Source: Luteimonas yindakuii (GTDB lineage Bacteria; Pseudomonadota; Gammaproteobacteria; Xanthomonadales; Xanthomonadaceae). From it: a DNA stretch of 64,000 nucleotides. Of the stretch, positions 52,839 to 63,632 are shown one piece after another; within the stretch, counting starts at the first letter, position 1; every line of letters starts with the position of its first letter. Where the stretch lies: contig NZ_CP039383.2 of assembly GCF_004803715.2 (NCBI RefSeq), positions 1,860,001 through 1,924,000 of the forward strand, given 5' to 3'. Under the pieces are notes generated by a model. That model saw only the letters and a list, made by a program, of their open reading frames with translations. It did not search any database and was not told where the DNA came from. The position numbers were made by a program, and so were the translations under genes.

Positions 52839-54242
52839 ATGTCCCTGCTGATCGTGCTCGCCGCACTGGGCTTCCTGATGCTGGTCGCCTATCGCGGCCA
52901 CAGCGTCATCCTGTTCGCGCCCGTCGCGGCGATGGGCGCGGTGCTGCTGACCGATCCATCGCTGGTGGCGCCGATGTTCACCGGCCTCTTCATGGACAAG
53001 ATGGTCGGCTTCCTGAAACTGTATTTCCCGGTGTTCGTGCTGGGCGCGGTGTTCGGCAAGCTGATCGAGGTGTCGGGTTTCTCGCGGGCCATCGTCGCCG
53101 CGACCATCCGCGTGGTCGGCGCACAACGCGCGATCCTGTCGATCGTCGTCGTCTGCGCGCTGCTCACGTACGGCGGTGTGTCGCTGTTCGTGGTGGTGTT
53201 CGCGGTGTATCCGTTCGCCGCGGAACTGTTCCGCCAGGGCAACATCCCCAAGCGGCTGATCCCCGGCACCATCGCGCTGGGCGCCTTCACCTTCACCATG
53301 GATGCGCTGCCCGGCTCGCCGCAGATCCAGAACATCATTCCGACCGCGTTCTTCGGCACCGATACCTGGGCCGCGCCGATCCTCGGCACCCTCGGTGGCA
53401 TCTTCATCCTTGCCGTCGGCATGAGCTGGCTGGAATGGCGGCGCCGCAAGGCGCTGCATGCCGGTGAAGGCTATGGCGACCCGGCGACGCTCGCCAACGA
53501 GCCCGCGGCGTTCACCGGCGACAGCCTCGCCCATCCGCTGATCGCGCTGTTGCCGCTGGTGATGGTGGGCGTGTCGAACCTGCTGCTCACGCAGTGGATC
53601 CCAGGCTGGTACGGCGCATCGCACAGCTTCGTGCCGGCGGTGGTGGGCGACCCGGCGCCGGTGGTGCAGGAAGTGGCGCGGATCTCGGCGATCTGGGCGG
53701 TGATGGGCGCGCTGCTGATCGGCATCCTCACCGTGCTGGCGTTCGCCTGGCGTACCGTCGCCGCACGCTTTGCCGAAGGCAGCAAGGCCGCGGTGGGCGG
53801 CGCACTGCTGGCGTCGATGAACACCGCATCGGAGTACGGTTTCGGTGCGGTGATCGCCGCATTGCCCGGCTTCCTGCTGGTGGCGAACGCGCTGTCCGCC
53901 ATTCCCGATCCGCTGGTCAACGAGGCGGTCACCGTGACCGCGCTGGCCGGCATCACCGGCTCCGCCTCGGGCGGGCTGTCGATCGCGCTGGCAGCGATGG
54001 CGGAGAGCTTCATCGCCAACGCGCAGGCCGCCGGTATTCCGATGGAAGTGCTGCACCGCGTGGCCTCGATGGCATCCGGCGGCATGGACACCCTGCCCCA
54101 CAACGGCGCGGTGATCACCCTGCTCGCCGTCACCGGCCTCACCCATCGGCAGGCCTACGGCGACATCTTCGCCATCACCATCATCAAGACGCTGGCGGTG
54201 TTCGTGGTGATCACGCTGTTCTATGTGACCGGGATCGTCTGA
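52839..54242 (+). CDS. GntP-family permease, probable 3-hydroxybutyrate/short hydroxy-acid transporter
   Basis: A 467-aa inner-membrane permease with about 12 membrane helices. Family marks: YGGVSLFVVVFAVYPFA, LIPGTIALGAFTFTMDALPG and, near the C-terminus, ASGGMDTLPHNGAVITLL. GntP-family members carry gluconate, and one branch carries D-3-hydroxybutyrate. The gene context (3HB-oligomer hydrolase, PHB synthase) favours the latter. The start at ATG 52839 begins the first helix; upstream codons overlap the receptor's promoter region. Confidence 0.87.
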   Translation: MSLLIVLAALGFLMLVAYRGHSVILFAPVAAMGAVLLTDPSLVAPMFTGLFMDKMVGFLKLYFPVFVLGAVFGKLIEVSGFSRAIVAATIRVVGAQRAILSIVVVCALLTYGGVSLFVVVFAVYPFAAELFRQGNIPKRLIPGTIALGAFTFTMDALPGSPQIQNIIPTAFFGTDTWAAPILGTLGGIFILAVGMSWLEWRRRKALHAGEGYGDPATLANEPAAFTGDSLAHPLIALLPLVMVGVSNLLLTQWIPGWYGASHSFVPAVVGDPAPVVQEVARISAIWAVMGALLIGILTVLAFAWRTVAARFAEGSKAAVGGALLASMNTASEYGFGAVIAALPGFLLVANALSAIPDPLVNEAVTVTALAGITGSASGGLSIALAAMAESFIANAQAAGIPMEVLHRVASMASGGMDTLPHNGAVITLLAVTGLTHRQAYGDIFAITIIKTLAVFVVITLFYVTGIV

Positions 54243-54831
54243 GCGATACGCGGGTCCGACCCCGATATCGAGCTACCGTCTTCTTACTCGCGTTGACGGA
54301 AAGACCTTCTGGTCCTCTCCGGATCGAGGGGCGCTCGTTGGGAGTCCGTGCAGCCCGCCACGGACACAGGGGGATGCCCAGCCGGATATCTCCGCGTCCT
54401 GCTACCACATCCGGCCGCCGGCCATCCATGGCCGGCTCTGGACATCCCCCTGCGTCCGGGGCGGGCTCCAGCCTGTCGTCGCGTCCGGGAGAAGGTCAAC
54501 GGCTGAAGAATGCCAGACGCCTTCGGCTGAGCCGTTGTGGATCTCCATCCGAACCGTCTGATGCACGACCAGGATCGTTGCCACGACTTCGGCGGCACCG
54601 CTGCTGACTTCCATACCGAAGCCCACGAATCTCGAAGCTCGTCGCGTGCACCAGGGGGTGTGCTCCCAGCCGGCCATGGATGGCCGGCGGCCGGCCGTGG
54701 TAGCTGGACGCGGACTTCGGTCGGGAGTACATCCCCCGGTGCGCGCGACGGGCAGCGCGGAATCAAAACGGAGCACCCCACGGGCGCACGAACAGTCCCG
54801 CGATCTGCCAAGCCGGGAGTTGAAGAAGAAC
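54243..54831. other. Non-coding gap with a large inverted repeat
   Basis: No credible gene is seen between the permease and the pnp terminator. Two 36-bp elements, 54402-54437 and 54668-54703, are inverted copies with about 34 matches, both containing the palindrome CCGGCCATCCATGGCCGG. They are 230 bp apart. They look like REP-type extragenic palindromes. Open frames crossing this stretch have no coding character and simply follow the GC-rich repeats. Confidence 0.6.
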
Positions 54832-54835
54832 AAAA

Positions 54836-54861
54836 AAAGAGCGGGCCGAAGCCCGCTCTTT
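54836..54861 (-). terminator. Intrinsic terminator of the pnp operon
   Basis: On the minus strand: stem AAAGAGCGGGC / GCCCGCTCTTT with a TTCG tetraloop, followed by a run of seven T (opposite 54832-54838). It lies about 50 bp past the pnp stop and closes the rimP-pnp cluster. Confidence 0.93.
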
Positions 54862-54909
54862 CGGTAACCCACCACCACGCGTCGACGACGCGTGGTGCGG
54901 GAATGCCGA

Positions 54910-57018
54910 TTACTCGGCCGGCGTACCTTCGCCTTCCTCGACCGCCTTGATCGACAGGCGGATGCGGCCCTGCTTGTCGACTTCCAGCACCTTGACCTTG
55001 ACGATGTCGCCTTCCTTCAGCTTGTCGCCGACCTTCTCGACGCGCTCGCTGGAGATCTGCGAGACGTGCACCAGGCCGTCCTTGCCGGGGGAGATGGTCA
55101 CGAATGCACCGAAGTCCATGATCTTGACCACCTTGCCCTCGTAGATCCGGCCCGGCTCGACGTCGGAGGTGATCTGCTCGATGCGGTCCTTGGCGGCCTT
55201 GCCGGCGGCGGCGTCGACCGAGGCGATGGTGATCGTGCCATCGTCCTGGATGTCGATCTGGGTGCCGGTCTCCTTGGTGATTGCCTGGATGACCGAACCG
55301 CCCTTGCCGATGACCTCGCGGATCTTGTCGGGGTGGATCTTGATCGTGATCAGGCGCGGCGCGAACTCGGAGAGCTCCGAACGCGGCGTGCTGAGCGCCG
55401 CCTCCATCTCCTTGAGGATGTGCAGGCGGCCCTGCTTGGCCTGGGCCAGCGCGACCTTCATGATCTCTTCGGTGATGCCCTGGATCTTGATGTCCATCTG
55501 CAGGGCGGTGATGCCCTCGCTGGTGCCGGCCACCTTGAAGTCCATGTCGCCGAGGTGGTCCTCGTCACCGAGGATGTCGGACAGCACGACGAACTCGTCG
55601 CCTTCCTTCACCAGGCCCATCGCGATACCGGCGACCGGTGCCTTGATCGGCACGCCCGCGTCCATCAGCGCCAGCGACGAACCGCAGACCGACGCCATCG
55701 ACGACGAACCGTTCGACTCGGTGATTTCCGAGACCACGCGGATCGTGTACGGGAACTCCTCCATCGTCGGCATCACGGCGAGCACGCCGCGCTTGGCCAG
55801 GCGGCCGTGGCCGATCTCGCGACGCTTCGGACCCATCATGCGGCCGGCTTCACCGACCGAATAGGGCGGGAAGTTGTAGTGGAACAGGAAGTGTTCCTTG
55901 TACTCGCCGGCCACGGCGTCGATGACCTGGCCGTCGCGGGCGGTGCCGAGGGTCACGGCGACGATCGCCTGCGTCTCGCCACGGGTGAACAGCGACGAGC
56001 CGTGCACGCGCGGCAGGATGCCGACCTTCGAGGCGATCGGGCGCACGGTGTCGAGCGCACGACCGTCGATGCGGACCTTGGTCCTGATGACCGAGTCGCG
56101 CATGGTCTGGTATTCCTGCTCGCTGAACTCCTTCGACAGCTCGCTCGACGTCCAGGCATTGGCCTCGGCATTGGGCGCGAGCGCCTCGAGGATCGCCTTG
56201 CGCACGCTGGAGATGGCGTCGCGGCGCTGCAGCTTGTCGCGCACCTGGAACGCCGCCGAAAGCTGTTCGCCAACGGCACTGCGGATCGCCGAGACGATGC
56301 CTTCGTTGGCGGCCGGTGCGGTCCACTCCCACTTCGGCTTGCCGGCCTCGGCAACCAGCTCGTTGATCGCCGAGATCGCGACCTGCATCTGCTGATGGCC
56401 GAACATCACCGCACCCAGCATCACGTCTTCGGACAGCACGTTGGCTTCGGACTCGACCATCAGCACCGCATTGGCGGTACCGGCGACGACGAGTTCGAGG
56501 TCGGACTCCTTGAGCTCCGACACGGTCGGGTTGAGGAGGTACTGGCCATCCTTGTAGCCGACCTTGGCGGCACCGATCGGGCCGTCGAACGGCGCACCCG
56601 ACAGCGACAGCGCAGCCGACGCACCGATCAGCGCGAGGATGTCGCCGTCGATCTCCGGATTCATCGACATCACCGTGGCGATGATCTGGACCTCATTGCG
56701 GAAGCCATCCGGGAACAGCGGGCGGATCGGACGGTCGATCAACCGCGAGATCAGCGTTTCCTTCTCGGTCTGGCGGCCTTCGCGCTTGAAGAAGCCGCCC
56801 GGAATGCGGCCACCGGCGTAGAACTTTTCCTGGTAGTCGACCGTCAGCGGGAAGAAGTCCTGCCCTTCGCGGGCGGTCTTGTTGGCGACGGCGCTGACCA
56901 GCAGCACGGTGCCTTCGCACGACACCATGACCGCGCCACCCGCCTGGCGGGCGACCTCACCGGTTTCGAGCGTGACCTGGCGGCTGCCGTACTGGAAGTT
57001 CTTGGTAACTTTTGCCAC
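54910..57018 (-). CDS. pnp: Polyribonucleotide nucleotidyltransferase (PNPase)
   Basis: A 702-aa 3'-5' phosphorolytic exoribonuclease of the RNA degradosome. It has two RNase PH domains ([13 protein letters not shown], then [20 protein letters not shown] in the second), then KH ([16 protein letters not shown]) and S1 ([18 protein letters not shown]) RNA-binding domains. I chose the GTG at 57018 ([10 protein letters not shown]), with AAAGGA upstream; this gives the normal family length, while a longer frame to 57177 covers the leader. It follows rpsO, as in most Proteobacteria. Confidence 0.97.
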   Translation of the reverse strand: MAKVTKNFQYGSRQVTLETGEVARQAGGAVMVSCEGTVLLVSAVANKTAREGQDFFPLTVDYQEKFYAGGRIPGGFFKREGRQTEKETLISRLIDRPIRPLFPDGFRNEVQIIATVMSMNPEIDGDILALIGASAALSLSGAPFDGPIGAAKVGYKDGQYLLNPTVSELKESDLELVVAGTANAVLMVESEANVLSEDVMLGAVMFGHQQMQVAISAINELVAEAGKPKWEWTAPAANEGIVSAIRSAVGEQLSAAFQVRDKLQRRDAISSVRKAILEALAPNAEANAWTSSELSKEFSEQEYQTMRDSVIRTKVRIDGRALDTVRPIASKVGILPRVHGSSLFTRGETQAIVAVTLGTARDGQVIDAVAGEYKEHFLFHYNFPPYSVGEAGRMMGPKRREIGHGRLAKRGVLAVMPTMEEFPYTIRVVSEITESNGSSSMASVCGSSLALMDAGVPIKAPVAGIAMGLVKEGDEFVVLSDILGDEDHLGDMDFKVAGTSEGITALQMDIKIQGITEEIMKVALAQAKQGRLHILKEMEAALSTPRSELSEFAPRLITIKIHPDKIREVIGKGGSVIQAITKETGTQIDIQDDGTITIASVDAAAGKAAKDRIEQITSDVEPGRIYEGKVVKIMDFGAFVTISPGKDGLVHVSQISSERVEKVGDKLKEGDIVKVKVLEVDKQGRIRLSIKAVEEGEGTPAE

Positions 57019-57052
57019 GTTGTTGTGTCCTTTGACTCTTTCTTCGATGAAC

Positions 57053-57080
57053 CGCCCGGGGCCCTTGCCCCGGCCGGGCG
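57053..57080 (-). promoter_or_regulatory. GC-rich hairpin in the pnp leader
   Basis: In the 5' leader of pnp, CCGGGGC / GCCCCGG pairs around a 4-nt loop, and an alternative CGCCCGG / CCGGGCG pairing is possible. In enterobacteria the pnp leader hairpin is cut by RNase III for autoregulation. A similar role here is only inferred from position. Confidence 0.4.
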
Positions 57081-57225
57081 ACCGCGTTGGGGCGGTCCTG
57101 GAGGGTGGCATCCGTCGTACGCATCCGGTGCGACGTTGCCGATGCAACAGCCCCGGCCGCGGCCGTGGATCCTGCATGTCACCGCATCCCTGCAGCGCGG
57201 TACTTTCGTGGAACCTGAAAACAAA

Positions 57226-57247
57226 CGCGGCGCATCACTGCGCCGCG
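57226..57247 (-). terminator. Terminator between rpsO and pnp
   Basis: Minus strand: perfect 9-bp stem CGCGGCGCA / TGCGCCGCG with a GTGA loop, followed by TTTGTTTTC. It starts about 14 bp past the rpsO stop. It probably partially terminates rpsO transcripts ahead of pnp, as in other species. Confidence 0.85.
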
Positions 57248-57260
57248 TGTGTGGTGCGAT

Positions 57261-57521
57261 TTACCGACGCAGACCCAGTTTCTCGATCAGTGCCTTGTAG
57301 CGGTCGGCGTCCTTGCGGTGCAGGTAGTCCAGCAGGCTGCGGCGCTGGTTGACCATCTGCAGCAGGCCGCGCCGGCTGTGGTGATCCTTCTTGTGGGTCT
57401 TGAAGTGCTCGGTGAGGTGCACGATGCGCGCGGTCAGCAGCGCGACCTGCACTTCCGGCGAACCGGTATCGCCTTCGGCCCGCTTGTGTTCGTTGATGAT
57501 GCTGTTGGTATCGATGGACAT
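57261..57521 (-). CDS. rpsO: 30S ribosomal protein S15
   Basis: An 86-aa protein with the S15 pattern: [39 protein letters not shown] and [20 protein letters not shown]. The start is ATG 57521 ([14 protein letters not shown]), giving the normal length. It binds 16S rRNA and in E. coli also its own mRNA. Confidence 0.97.
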   Translation of the reverse strand: MSIDTNSIINEHKRAEGDTGSPEVQVALLTARIVHLTEHFKTHKKDHHSRRGLLQMVNQRRSLLDYLHRKDADRYKALIEKLGLRR

Positions 57522-57709
57522 GGAAGCCTCGTGTCGCAAAGCCCGCAGAAGACGCGACGTGGGGACTGCGACACGGCCCGGAATGCGGCGTGGAACAGAC
57601 CACGATCGACGCACCGCCAGGGCCCGCCATGGATGGAAGAATGTGAAACGCAAGCGCTTGAAAAAGCGCGCAAAATCTTACCGCGAACAGCGCCCGGCCA
57701 CAACCACGC

Positions 57710-58681
57710 TCAACAGCGGACCACGCGACCGGGCTGGCTCACCGCCCAGCTGAACAGCCGTTGCGGATGCAGGCGGCCGTCCGCGTCGACCTCGCCCAGC
57801 CCCAATGCCCGTCCGTTCAGGTCGAACACGCCCACTTCCCCCTGCGGGTGGAATCCCCCGCTCACGGCCTGCCCGTACGACAGCGCCTGCACCTGCCGGG
57901 GATCGAGGCGGATTTCCGGCCACGCCGCCATGCCCGCCTCGATCGGCAGCAGACAGGCCTCCAGCGCTGCGCGGCCCCGCTCCGAAAGTGCCTGCAGCGC
58001 CTCGAGGGTCCACAGCCGCGGGTCGCGGAACGGGTCCACCCAGGTCCGCCGCAGTTCGGTGACATGCGCCCCGCAGCCCAGCGCCTCGCCAAGATCGCGG
58101 ACCAGGCTGCGCACATAGGTGCCGGAACCACATTCGACGTGCAGTCGCAGCTGCGGCGGCACCCCCTGCAGGTCGTCCACCAGGTCGGCCGCGGACTGCA
58201 GCGCGAACAGGTGCACGTCCACCTCGCGCGGCTCGACTTCGACGTGCTCGCCGCGCCGGGCCTTGGCATACAGCGGCTCGCCGCCGCGCTTGAGCGCGGA
58301 GTAGATCGGCGGGCGCTGCATGATGCGGCCGGTCAGCGCCTGCAGTGCGGCATCGATCTCCGCCACCCGCAACGGCGGGACCGGACGCTCGCGCAGCGGC
58401 TGGCCATCGGCGTCGTCGGTGTCGGTGACCGTGCCCAGGCGGGCGACGGTGTCATAGGCCTTGCGCGCACCCAGCAGGCCACCAGCGATCTTGGTCGCCT
58501 CGCCCAGGCACACCGGCAGCAGGCCGGTGGCGAGCGGGTCGAGACTGCCGGTATGGCCGCCCTTCTCCGCCTCGAACAGCTTGCGCACCTGCTGCAGCGC
58601 CTGGTTGGAACTCAGGCCCCGTGGCTTGTCCAGCAGGAGGATGCCGTCGACCTTGCGGACACGTCTGCGCGGTTTGGACAT
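57710..58681 (-). CDS. truB: tRNA pseudouridine-55 synthase
   Basis: A 323-aa enzyme that converts U55 of tRNA to pseudouridine. The catalytic Asp lies in [20 protein letters not shown]; other marks are [40 protein letters not shown] and [20 protein letters not shown]. The C-terminal PUA-like domain is present. It sits between rbfA and rpsO, the usual order. Confidence 0.96.
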   Translation of the reverse strand: MSKPRRRVRKVDGILLLDKPRGLSSNQALQQVRKLFEAEKGGHTGSLDPLATGLLPVCLGEATKIAGGLLGARKAYDTVARLGTVTDTDDADGQPLRERPVPPLRVAEIDAALQALTGRIMQRPPIYSALKRGGEPLYAKARRGEHVEVEPREVDVHLFALQSAADLVDDLQGVPPQLRLHVECGSGTYVRSLVRDLGEALGCGAHVTELRRTWVDPFRDPRLWTLEALQALSERGRAALEACLLPIEAGMAAWPEIRLDPRQVQALSYGQAVSGGFHPQGEVGVFDLNGRALGLGEVDADGRLHPQRLFSWAVSQPGRVVRC

Positions 58682-58732
58682 GGGTTCGCGTCATCGCACA
58701 TCGCGGCAATGCAGGGCATGCCGCGCTGCGCT

Positions 58733-59134
58733 TCAGTCGCCGCGCGTCCCGTCCGCGTCGTCATCGCCCTCGTCGGCGTCGACCGGCGCATCGGGAAGAT
58801 CACGCAGCAGGTTGTCGATGCGCTCGCCGCGATCGACCGAATCGTCGTAGTGGAAATGCAGTTCCGGCACGTGGCGCAGCTTGACCAGCCGGGCGAGGCG
58901 GAAGCGGATTTCCCCTGCCAGCGCCTTGAGGCCGGCCATCGCCTCCTGCGAGCGCTCGGCCTGCAACGCGGTCACGAACACCTTGGCGTGCGCGAGGTCG
59001 CGGGTGACCTCGACGTCGGACACGCTGACCGACGGCAGCCCGTGCTCCGACACGGCCTGGCGGACCAGGGTGCCGAGCTCGCGACGCAGCTGGGCGGACA
59101 CGCGATCGGTGCGATGGAAGGATTTGGTGGGCAT
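58733..59134 (-). CDS. rbfA: 30S ribosome-binding factor A
   Basis: A 133-aa KH-like cold-shock factor for 16S rRNA 5'-end maturation. Marks: SFHRTDRVSAQLRRELGTLV, VSVSDVEVTRDLAHAKVFVT and LRHVPELHFHYDDSVDRGER, then an acidic disordered tail (DADEGDDDADG). The start at ATG 59134 has AGGAG upstream; the longer frame extends into the gap. Confidence 0.95.
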   Translation of the reverse strand: MPTKSFHRTDRVSAQLRRELGTLVRQAVSEHGLPSVSVSDVEVTRDLAHAKVFVTALQAERSQEAMAGLKALAGEIRFRLARLVKLRHVPELHFHYDDSVDRGERIDNLLRDLPDAPVDADEGDDDADGTRGD

Positions 59135-59255
59135 GTGGAAGCTCCTGGTCAGCGGCGCGCGGACCGGCCCCGGAAGCCGCGGAACATGCGCGAACGGCAC
59201 TGCCGTCGCGCTTCTTCCCGGACCTCCGGACACCGGCCCTGGCGGGCCGCGTCCG

Positions 59256-61868
59256 TTACAGCGTGCGCTGGACCTCGATGCGCTCGAAGCACTCGATCTG
59301 GTCGCCGGCCTTGACGTCGTTGTAGGCCTTCACGCCGATGCCGCACTCGGTATGGACGCGGACTTCGTCCACGTTCTCCTTGAAGCGGCGCAGCGATTCC
59401 AGCTCGCCCTCGAAGACCACCGTGTTGTCGCGCAGCACGCGGATCGGCTTGGAGCGCTTGACCACGCCCTCGATCACCATGCAGCCCGCAACGGCACCGA
59501 ACTTCGAGCTGCGGAAGACGTCGCGGACCTCGGCGATACCGATGATCTCCTCGCGGATCTCCATGCCCAGGATGCCCGAGGCGACCTGCTTCACCTGGTC
59601 GATCACGTCATAGATGATCGAGAAGTAGCGCAGGTCGAGGCCGTTGGTTTCCACCACCCGGCGCGCGGAGGCATCCGCACGCACGTTGAAGCCGATGATC
59701 GTCGCCTTGGCGGTCGCCGCGGCGTTGGCGTCGGACTCGGTGATGCCACCCACGCCGGACACGATGATGTTGATGCGGATCTGGTCGTTCGACAGCGCGG
59801 TAAGCGCCTGCTTGAGCGCCTCCACCGAACCCTGCACGTCGGCCTTGACCACCAGGTTGAGCGACAGCTGCTGCTCGGCCTGGCCCATCTGCGCCATGAT
59901 GTCTTCCATGCGGTTGCCCGCGGCCTGCACCAGGCGCGTCTCGCGACGCTTGGCCTCGCGCTGCTGGGCGACGTCCTTGGCCAGGCGCTCGTCGTCGACG
60001 ACCACGAAGTCGTCGCCGGCATCGGGCACGCCCGACAGGCCGAGCACCTGCACCGGGATCGACGGACCCGCACCGTCCACGGCCTGGCCGTTCTCGTCGA
60101 ACAGGGCACGCACGCGGCCGTACTGCACGCCGCACACCAGGTAGTCGCCGCGGTTGAGGCGGCCCTGCTGCACCAGCACGGTGGCGACCGGGCCGCGACC
60201 CTTGTCGAGCGAGGATTCGATGACCGTACCGGTGGCACGGCCGTCCTGCACCGCGCGCAGTTCCAGCACTTCGGCCTGCAGCGAGATCGCGTCGAGCAGG
60301 TCGTCGACGCCCATGCCGGTCTTGGCCGAAAGCTCGACCATCTGGGTCTCGCCGCCGAAGTCCTCGGCCACCACCTGGTGCTCGAGCAGTTCGTTCTTGA
60401 TGCGGTTCGGATCGGCGGTCGACTTGTCGATCTTGTTGATCGCGACGATCAGCGGCACCTTCGCCGCACGTGCGTGCTGCACCGCCTCGACCGTCTGCGG
60501 CATGACGCCGTCATCGGCCGCGACCACCAGCACCACGATATCGGTGAGCTTTGCACCACGCGCGCGCATCGAAGTGAACGCGGCGTGGCCCGGGGTGTCG
60601 AGGAAGCTGATGACGCCCTTCGGGGTTTCCACGTGGTACGCGCCGATGTGCTGGGTGATGCCACCCGCTTCGCCGGTCGCGACCTTGGTCGTGCGGATGT
60701 AGTCCAGCAACGAGGTCTTGCCGTGGTCGACGTGGCCCATGATGGTGACCACCGGCGGACGCGTGGCCTGCTCGCCCTGTACCTCGGCGACATGTGCGAC
60801 CAGCTCGCTCTCGGCATCGTCGGAATCGGCGCGCACGGCCTTGTGGCCCAGCTCTTCCACCACCAGCACCGCGGTGTCGTGGTCGATGGTCTGGGTGATG
60901 GTGGCCATGACGCCCATCTTGAACAGCGCCTTGACCACGTCGCCGCCCTTCAGCGCGAGCTTCTGCGCAAGGTCGGCCACGGTGATCGCCTCGCCCACGG
61001 CGATCTCGCGCACGACCGGCGCGGTCGGACGCTCGAAGCCATGCGGGCCGCCGGAGCCGCCACGCGACTGCTCGACGTTGCGGCGCGGTTTCGGCCGGCC
61101 ACGTGCAGTACTGCGACGGGCACGGTCGGCCGCCGACAGATGCAGCTGGCCCGCGAACCGCGCGGTGCTGTCATCGTCCTCGACCCCGGCCACCATCGCG
61201 TGCGAACCGCGATGCGCCTTGGCCTTCTGGCCGGCGCGATCATCGCGCGCCGGTGCCGCCGGCTTGGCCGGCTGGCCATGGCCGTGCGTGGCACGACGCA
61301 CCGCCGGTGCGGCATCGCCGGTCACGGTGGCGGCGGCCGCCGCGGCTTCCTTGCGCAGGCGGTCGGCTTCCGCGTCTTCCTGGCGCTTGCGCTCGGCGGC
61401 CTCGTCGGCGCGGCGCTTGTCGTCCTCGGCCAGGCGCTGCTGCTCGGAAAGGTTGCGCTGCCGCGACTCCTCCAGCTTGCGCAGGATCTCGGCGCGCTCG
61501 GCTTCCTCGCGCGACAGCCCGGACGCCGGATCGATGCCATCGCCCTTGCCGGACGGCGGGACCAGGGTCACCTTCTTGCGCACCACGACATCGACCGTCT
61601 GGCGGTTCTTGCCGCCACCGACGGTGAGTTCCTGCTTGCGGCTGCGATTGAGGGTGATCTTCTTCGGGCTGACCGCGTCCTCGACAGCCTTTTCGGACTT
61701 GCCGTGGGTGCGGCGCAGGAAGCCGAGAAGCTTCACCTTCTCGGTGCTGGTGACCACCTGGTCGGGGCTGCTGAACTTCATGCCGGCCTCGGCCAGCTGC
61801 TCCAGCAGTTTCTCGACCGGTGTATTCACCAGTGCGGCCAGCTTGCGGATGGTGGTTTGCTGCGACAT
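59256..61868 (-). CDS. infB: Translation initiation factor IF-2
   Basis: An 870-aa GTPase that positions initiator tRNA. It has an N-terminal IF2N domain ([20 protein letters not shown]), a long charged coiled-coil and Lys/Arg/Ala-rich linker (about 110-290), and the G domain with [12 protein letters not shown] (near 375), DTPGHAAF and NKID. Beta-barrel and C-terminal IF2 domains follow, ending [13 protein letters not shown]. It lies between nusA and rbfA. Confidence 0.97.
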   Translation of the reverse strand: MSQQTTIRKLAALVNTPVEKLLEQLAEAGMKFSSPDQVVTSTEKVKLLGFLRRTHGKSEKAVEDAVSPKKITLNRSRKQELTVGGGKNRQTVDVVVRKKVTLVPPSGKGDGIDPASGLSREEAERAEILRKLEESRQRNLSEQQRLAEDDKRRADEAAERKRQEDAEADRLRKEAAAAAATVTGDAAPAVRRATHGHGQPAKPAAPARDDRAGQKAKAHRGSHAMVAGVEDDDSTARFAGQLHLSAADRARRSTARGRPKPRRNVEQSRGGSGGPHGFERPTAPVVREIAVGEAITVADLAQKLALKGGDVVKALFKMGVMATITQTIDHDTAVLVVEELGHKAVRADSDDAESELVAHVAEVQGEQATRPPVVTIMGHVDHGKTSLLDYIRTTKVATGEAGGITQHIGAYHVETPKGVISFLDTPGHAAFTSMRARGAKLTDIVVLVVAADDGVMPQTVEAVQHARAAKVPLIVAINKIDKSTADPNRIKNELLEHQVVAEDFGGETQMVELSAKTGMGVDDLLDAISLQAEVLELRAVQDGRATGTVIESSLDKGRGPVATVLVQQGRLNRGDYLVCGVQYGRVRALFDENGQAVDGAGPSIPVQVLGLSGVPDAGDDFVVVDDERLAKDVAQQREAKRRETRLVQAAGNRMEDIMAQMGQAEQQLSLNLVVKADVQGSVEALKQALTALSNDQIRINIIVSGVGGITESDANAAATAKATIIGFNVRADASARRVVETNGLDLRYFSIIYDVIDQVKQVASGILGMEIREEIIGIAEVRDVFRSSKFGAVAGCMVIEGVVKRSKPIRVLRDNTVVFEGELESLRRFKENVDEVRVHTECGIGVKAYNDVKAGDQIECFERIEVQRTL

Positions 61869-61991
61869 TCGGTTTCCGTGTCCAATGCGGCGGCTCGGGG
61901 CCGGCGCGGATATGGGGATTCTAACGGCTCTGGCGCGTGAGGTCGGCGCGGGCCCGCCCAGCTGACTGACTGGGCGGCCTTGCGCGACCTG

Positions 61992-63503
61992 TCAGCCTTC
62001 CCGCTCCAGCCGCGCGATCTCCTCGGCGCGGGCCGCCAGGATCAGCACCGCGGCGCGCTCCTGGTCGAGGCCTTCGATTTCGAACTCCAGCACTTCGTCG
62101 GCACCCAGGTCGGACAGGTCCTCCGCGGTGCGCACGCCGTGCGAGGCCAGCGCATAGGCGATGGCGTCTTCCATGCCCGGCAGCTGCAGCAGGTCGTCGG
62201 ACGGCGCGTTCTCGTCCAGCTCCTCCTCGACCGCCAGCGCGTCGTTGAGCAGCGCGTCGCGGGCGCGGGCGCGCAGTTCCTCGACGATGTCCTCGTCGAA
62301 GCCCTCCACCGCCAGCAGCTCGCCCATCGGCACGTAGGCGATTTCCTCGACCGTGCTGAAGCCTTCAGCCACCAGGATGCCGGCGATTTCCTCGTCGACC
62401 TCGAGCTTGTCCTGGAACAGCTGGCGGGCGGTGGCCTGCTCGGCCTCGCTCTTGGCCTGCACCTGCTCCGCGGTCATGACGTTGAGCTGCCAGCCGGTCA
62501 TGCGGCTGGCCAGGCGCACGTTCTGGCCGCCCTTGCCGATCGCCTTGGCGAGGAAGTCCTCGGCCACGGCCAGGTCCATCGAATGCTTGTCCTCGTCGAC
62601 CACGATCGACTGCACTTCCGCCGGCGCCATCGCGTTGATCACGAACTGCGCCGGGTTGTCCGACCACAGCACGATGTCGACGCGCTCGCCGTTGAGTTCG
62701 TTCGACACCGCCTGCACGCGCGAGCCGCGCATGCCGATGCAGGCGCCGATCGGATCGGTGCGGTTGTCATGCGCGAGCACCGCGATCTTGGCGCGATCGC
62801 CCGGGTCGCGGGCGCAGGCCATGATCGACACCAGGCCCTGGCCCACTTCCGGCACCTCGAGCTTGAACAGCTCGATCATGAATTCCGGGGCGGCGCGGCT
62901 GATGAACAGCTGCGGGCCGCGGGGTTCGCTGCGCACGTCGTACAGGTAACCGCGGATGCGGTCGCCGGCGCGCACGACGTCGCGCGGGATCGCCTTGTCC
63001 TTGGGGATGAAGGCCTCGGCGTTGCCGCCGAGATCGACGTACACGTTGCCGCGCTCCACGCGCTTGACCACGCCGGTGACCAGCTCGCCCACGCGATCCT
63101 TCCAGGCATCCACCACCTGCTGGCGCTCGGCCTCGCGCACGCGCTGCACGATCACCTGCTTGGCGGCCTGCGCGGCGATGCGCCCGAACTCGGCGTTGTC
63201 GATCTGCTCTTCGATGTAGTCGCCGACCTCGACGCCCTCGGCCTCGTCGATCGCGTCCATCAGGCGGATCTGGCGGTCGGGCGACTCCATCACCACGTCA
63301 TCGGCAACCACTTCCCAGCGGCGGAAAGTGTCGTACGTACCGTCCTTGGAATCGATCGCCACGCGCGTGAGCACGTCCTGGTCGACGTAGCGCTTCTTGG
63401 CCGCAGTGGCCAGCGCCGCTTCGATCGCCTCGAGGATGACGGACTCCGGCACGCCCTTCTCGTTGGCGACCGCGTCGACGACCATCAACAGTTCCTTGCT
63501 CAT
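61992..63503 (-). CDS. nusA: Transcription termination/antitermination factor NusA
   Basis: A 503-aa RNA polymerase-binding factor. It has an N-terminal domain (about 1-130), S1 domain ([20 protein letters not shown]), two KH domains ([20 protein letters not shown] and [20 protein letters not shown]) and two C-terminal acidic repeats (about 365-495), the gammaproteobacterial layout. The start is ATG 63503. It follows rimP, as usual. Confidence 0.97.
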   Translation of the reverse strand: MSKELLMVVDAVANEKGVPESVILEAIEAALATAAKKRYVDQDVLTRVAIDSKDGTYDTFRRWEVVADDVVMESPDRQIRLMDAIDEAEGVEVGDYIEEQIDNAEFGRIAAQAAKQVIVQRVREAERQQVVDAWKDRVGELVTGVVKRVERGNVYVDLGGNAEAFIPKDKAIPRDVVRAGDRIRGYLYDVRSEPRGPQLFISRAAPEFMIELFKLEVPEVGQGLVSIMACARDPGDRAKIAVLAHDNRTDPIGACIGMRGSRVQAVSNELNGERVDIVLWSDNPAQFVINAMAPAEVQSIVVDEDKHSMDLAVAEDFLAKAIGKGGQNVRLASRMTGWQLNVMTAEQVQAKSEAEQATARQLFQDKLEVDEEIAGILVAEGFSTVEEIAYVPMGELLAVEGFDEDIVEELRARARDALLNDALAVEEELDENAPSDDLLQLPGMEDAIAYALASHGVRTAEDLSDLGADEVLEFEIEGLDQERAAVLILAARAEEIARLEREG

Positions 63504-63632
63504 TCTGTTACGCCTCTGAGATGTCTTGGATTCGTCTTCGGAGACCGGAGGTCGAGCCCCGAAGCTCCGCCAGTCCGTTCCGGACTGCCTGCCCCGTCAA
63601 GGGGCCAATGTCTGTTGTGATGCCCCGTCGCC

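Noticed and set aside
61955..61978. Hairpin CCGCCCAG/CTGGGCGG between nusA and infB as a terminator
   Set aside because: There is no U-tract, and termination here would silence infB, rbfA and truB; it may be an mRNA structure only.
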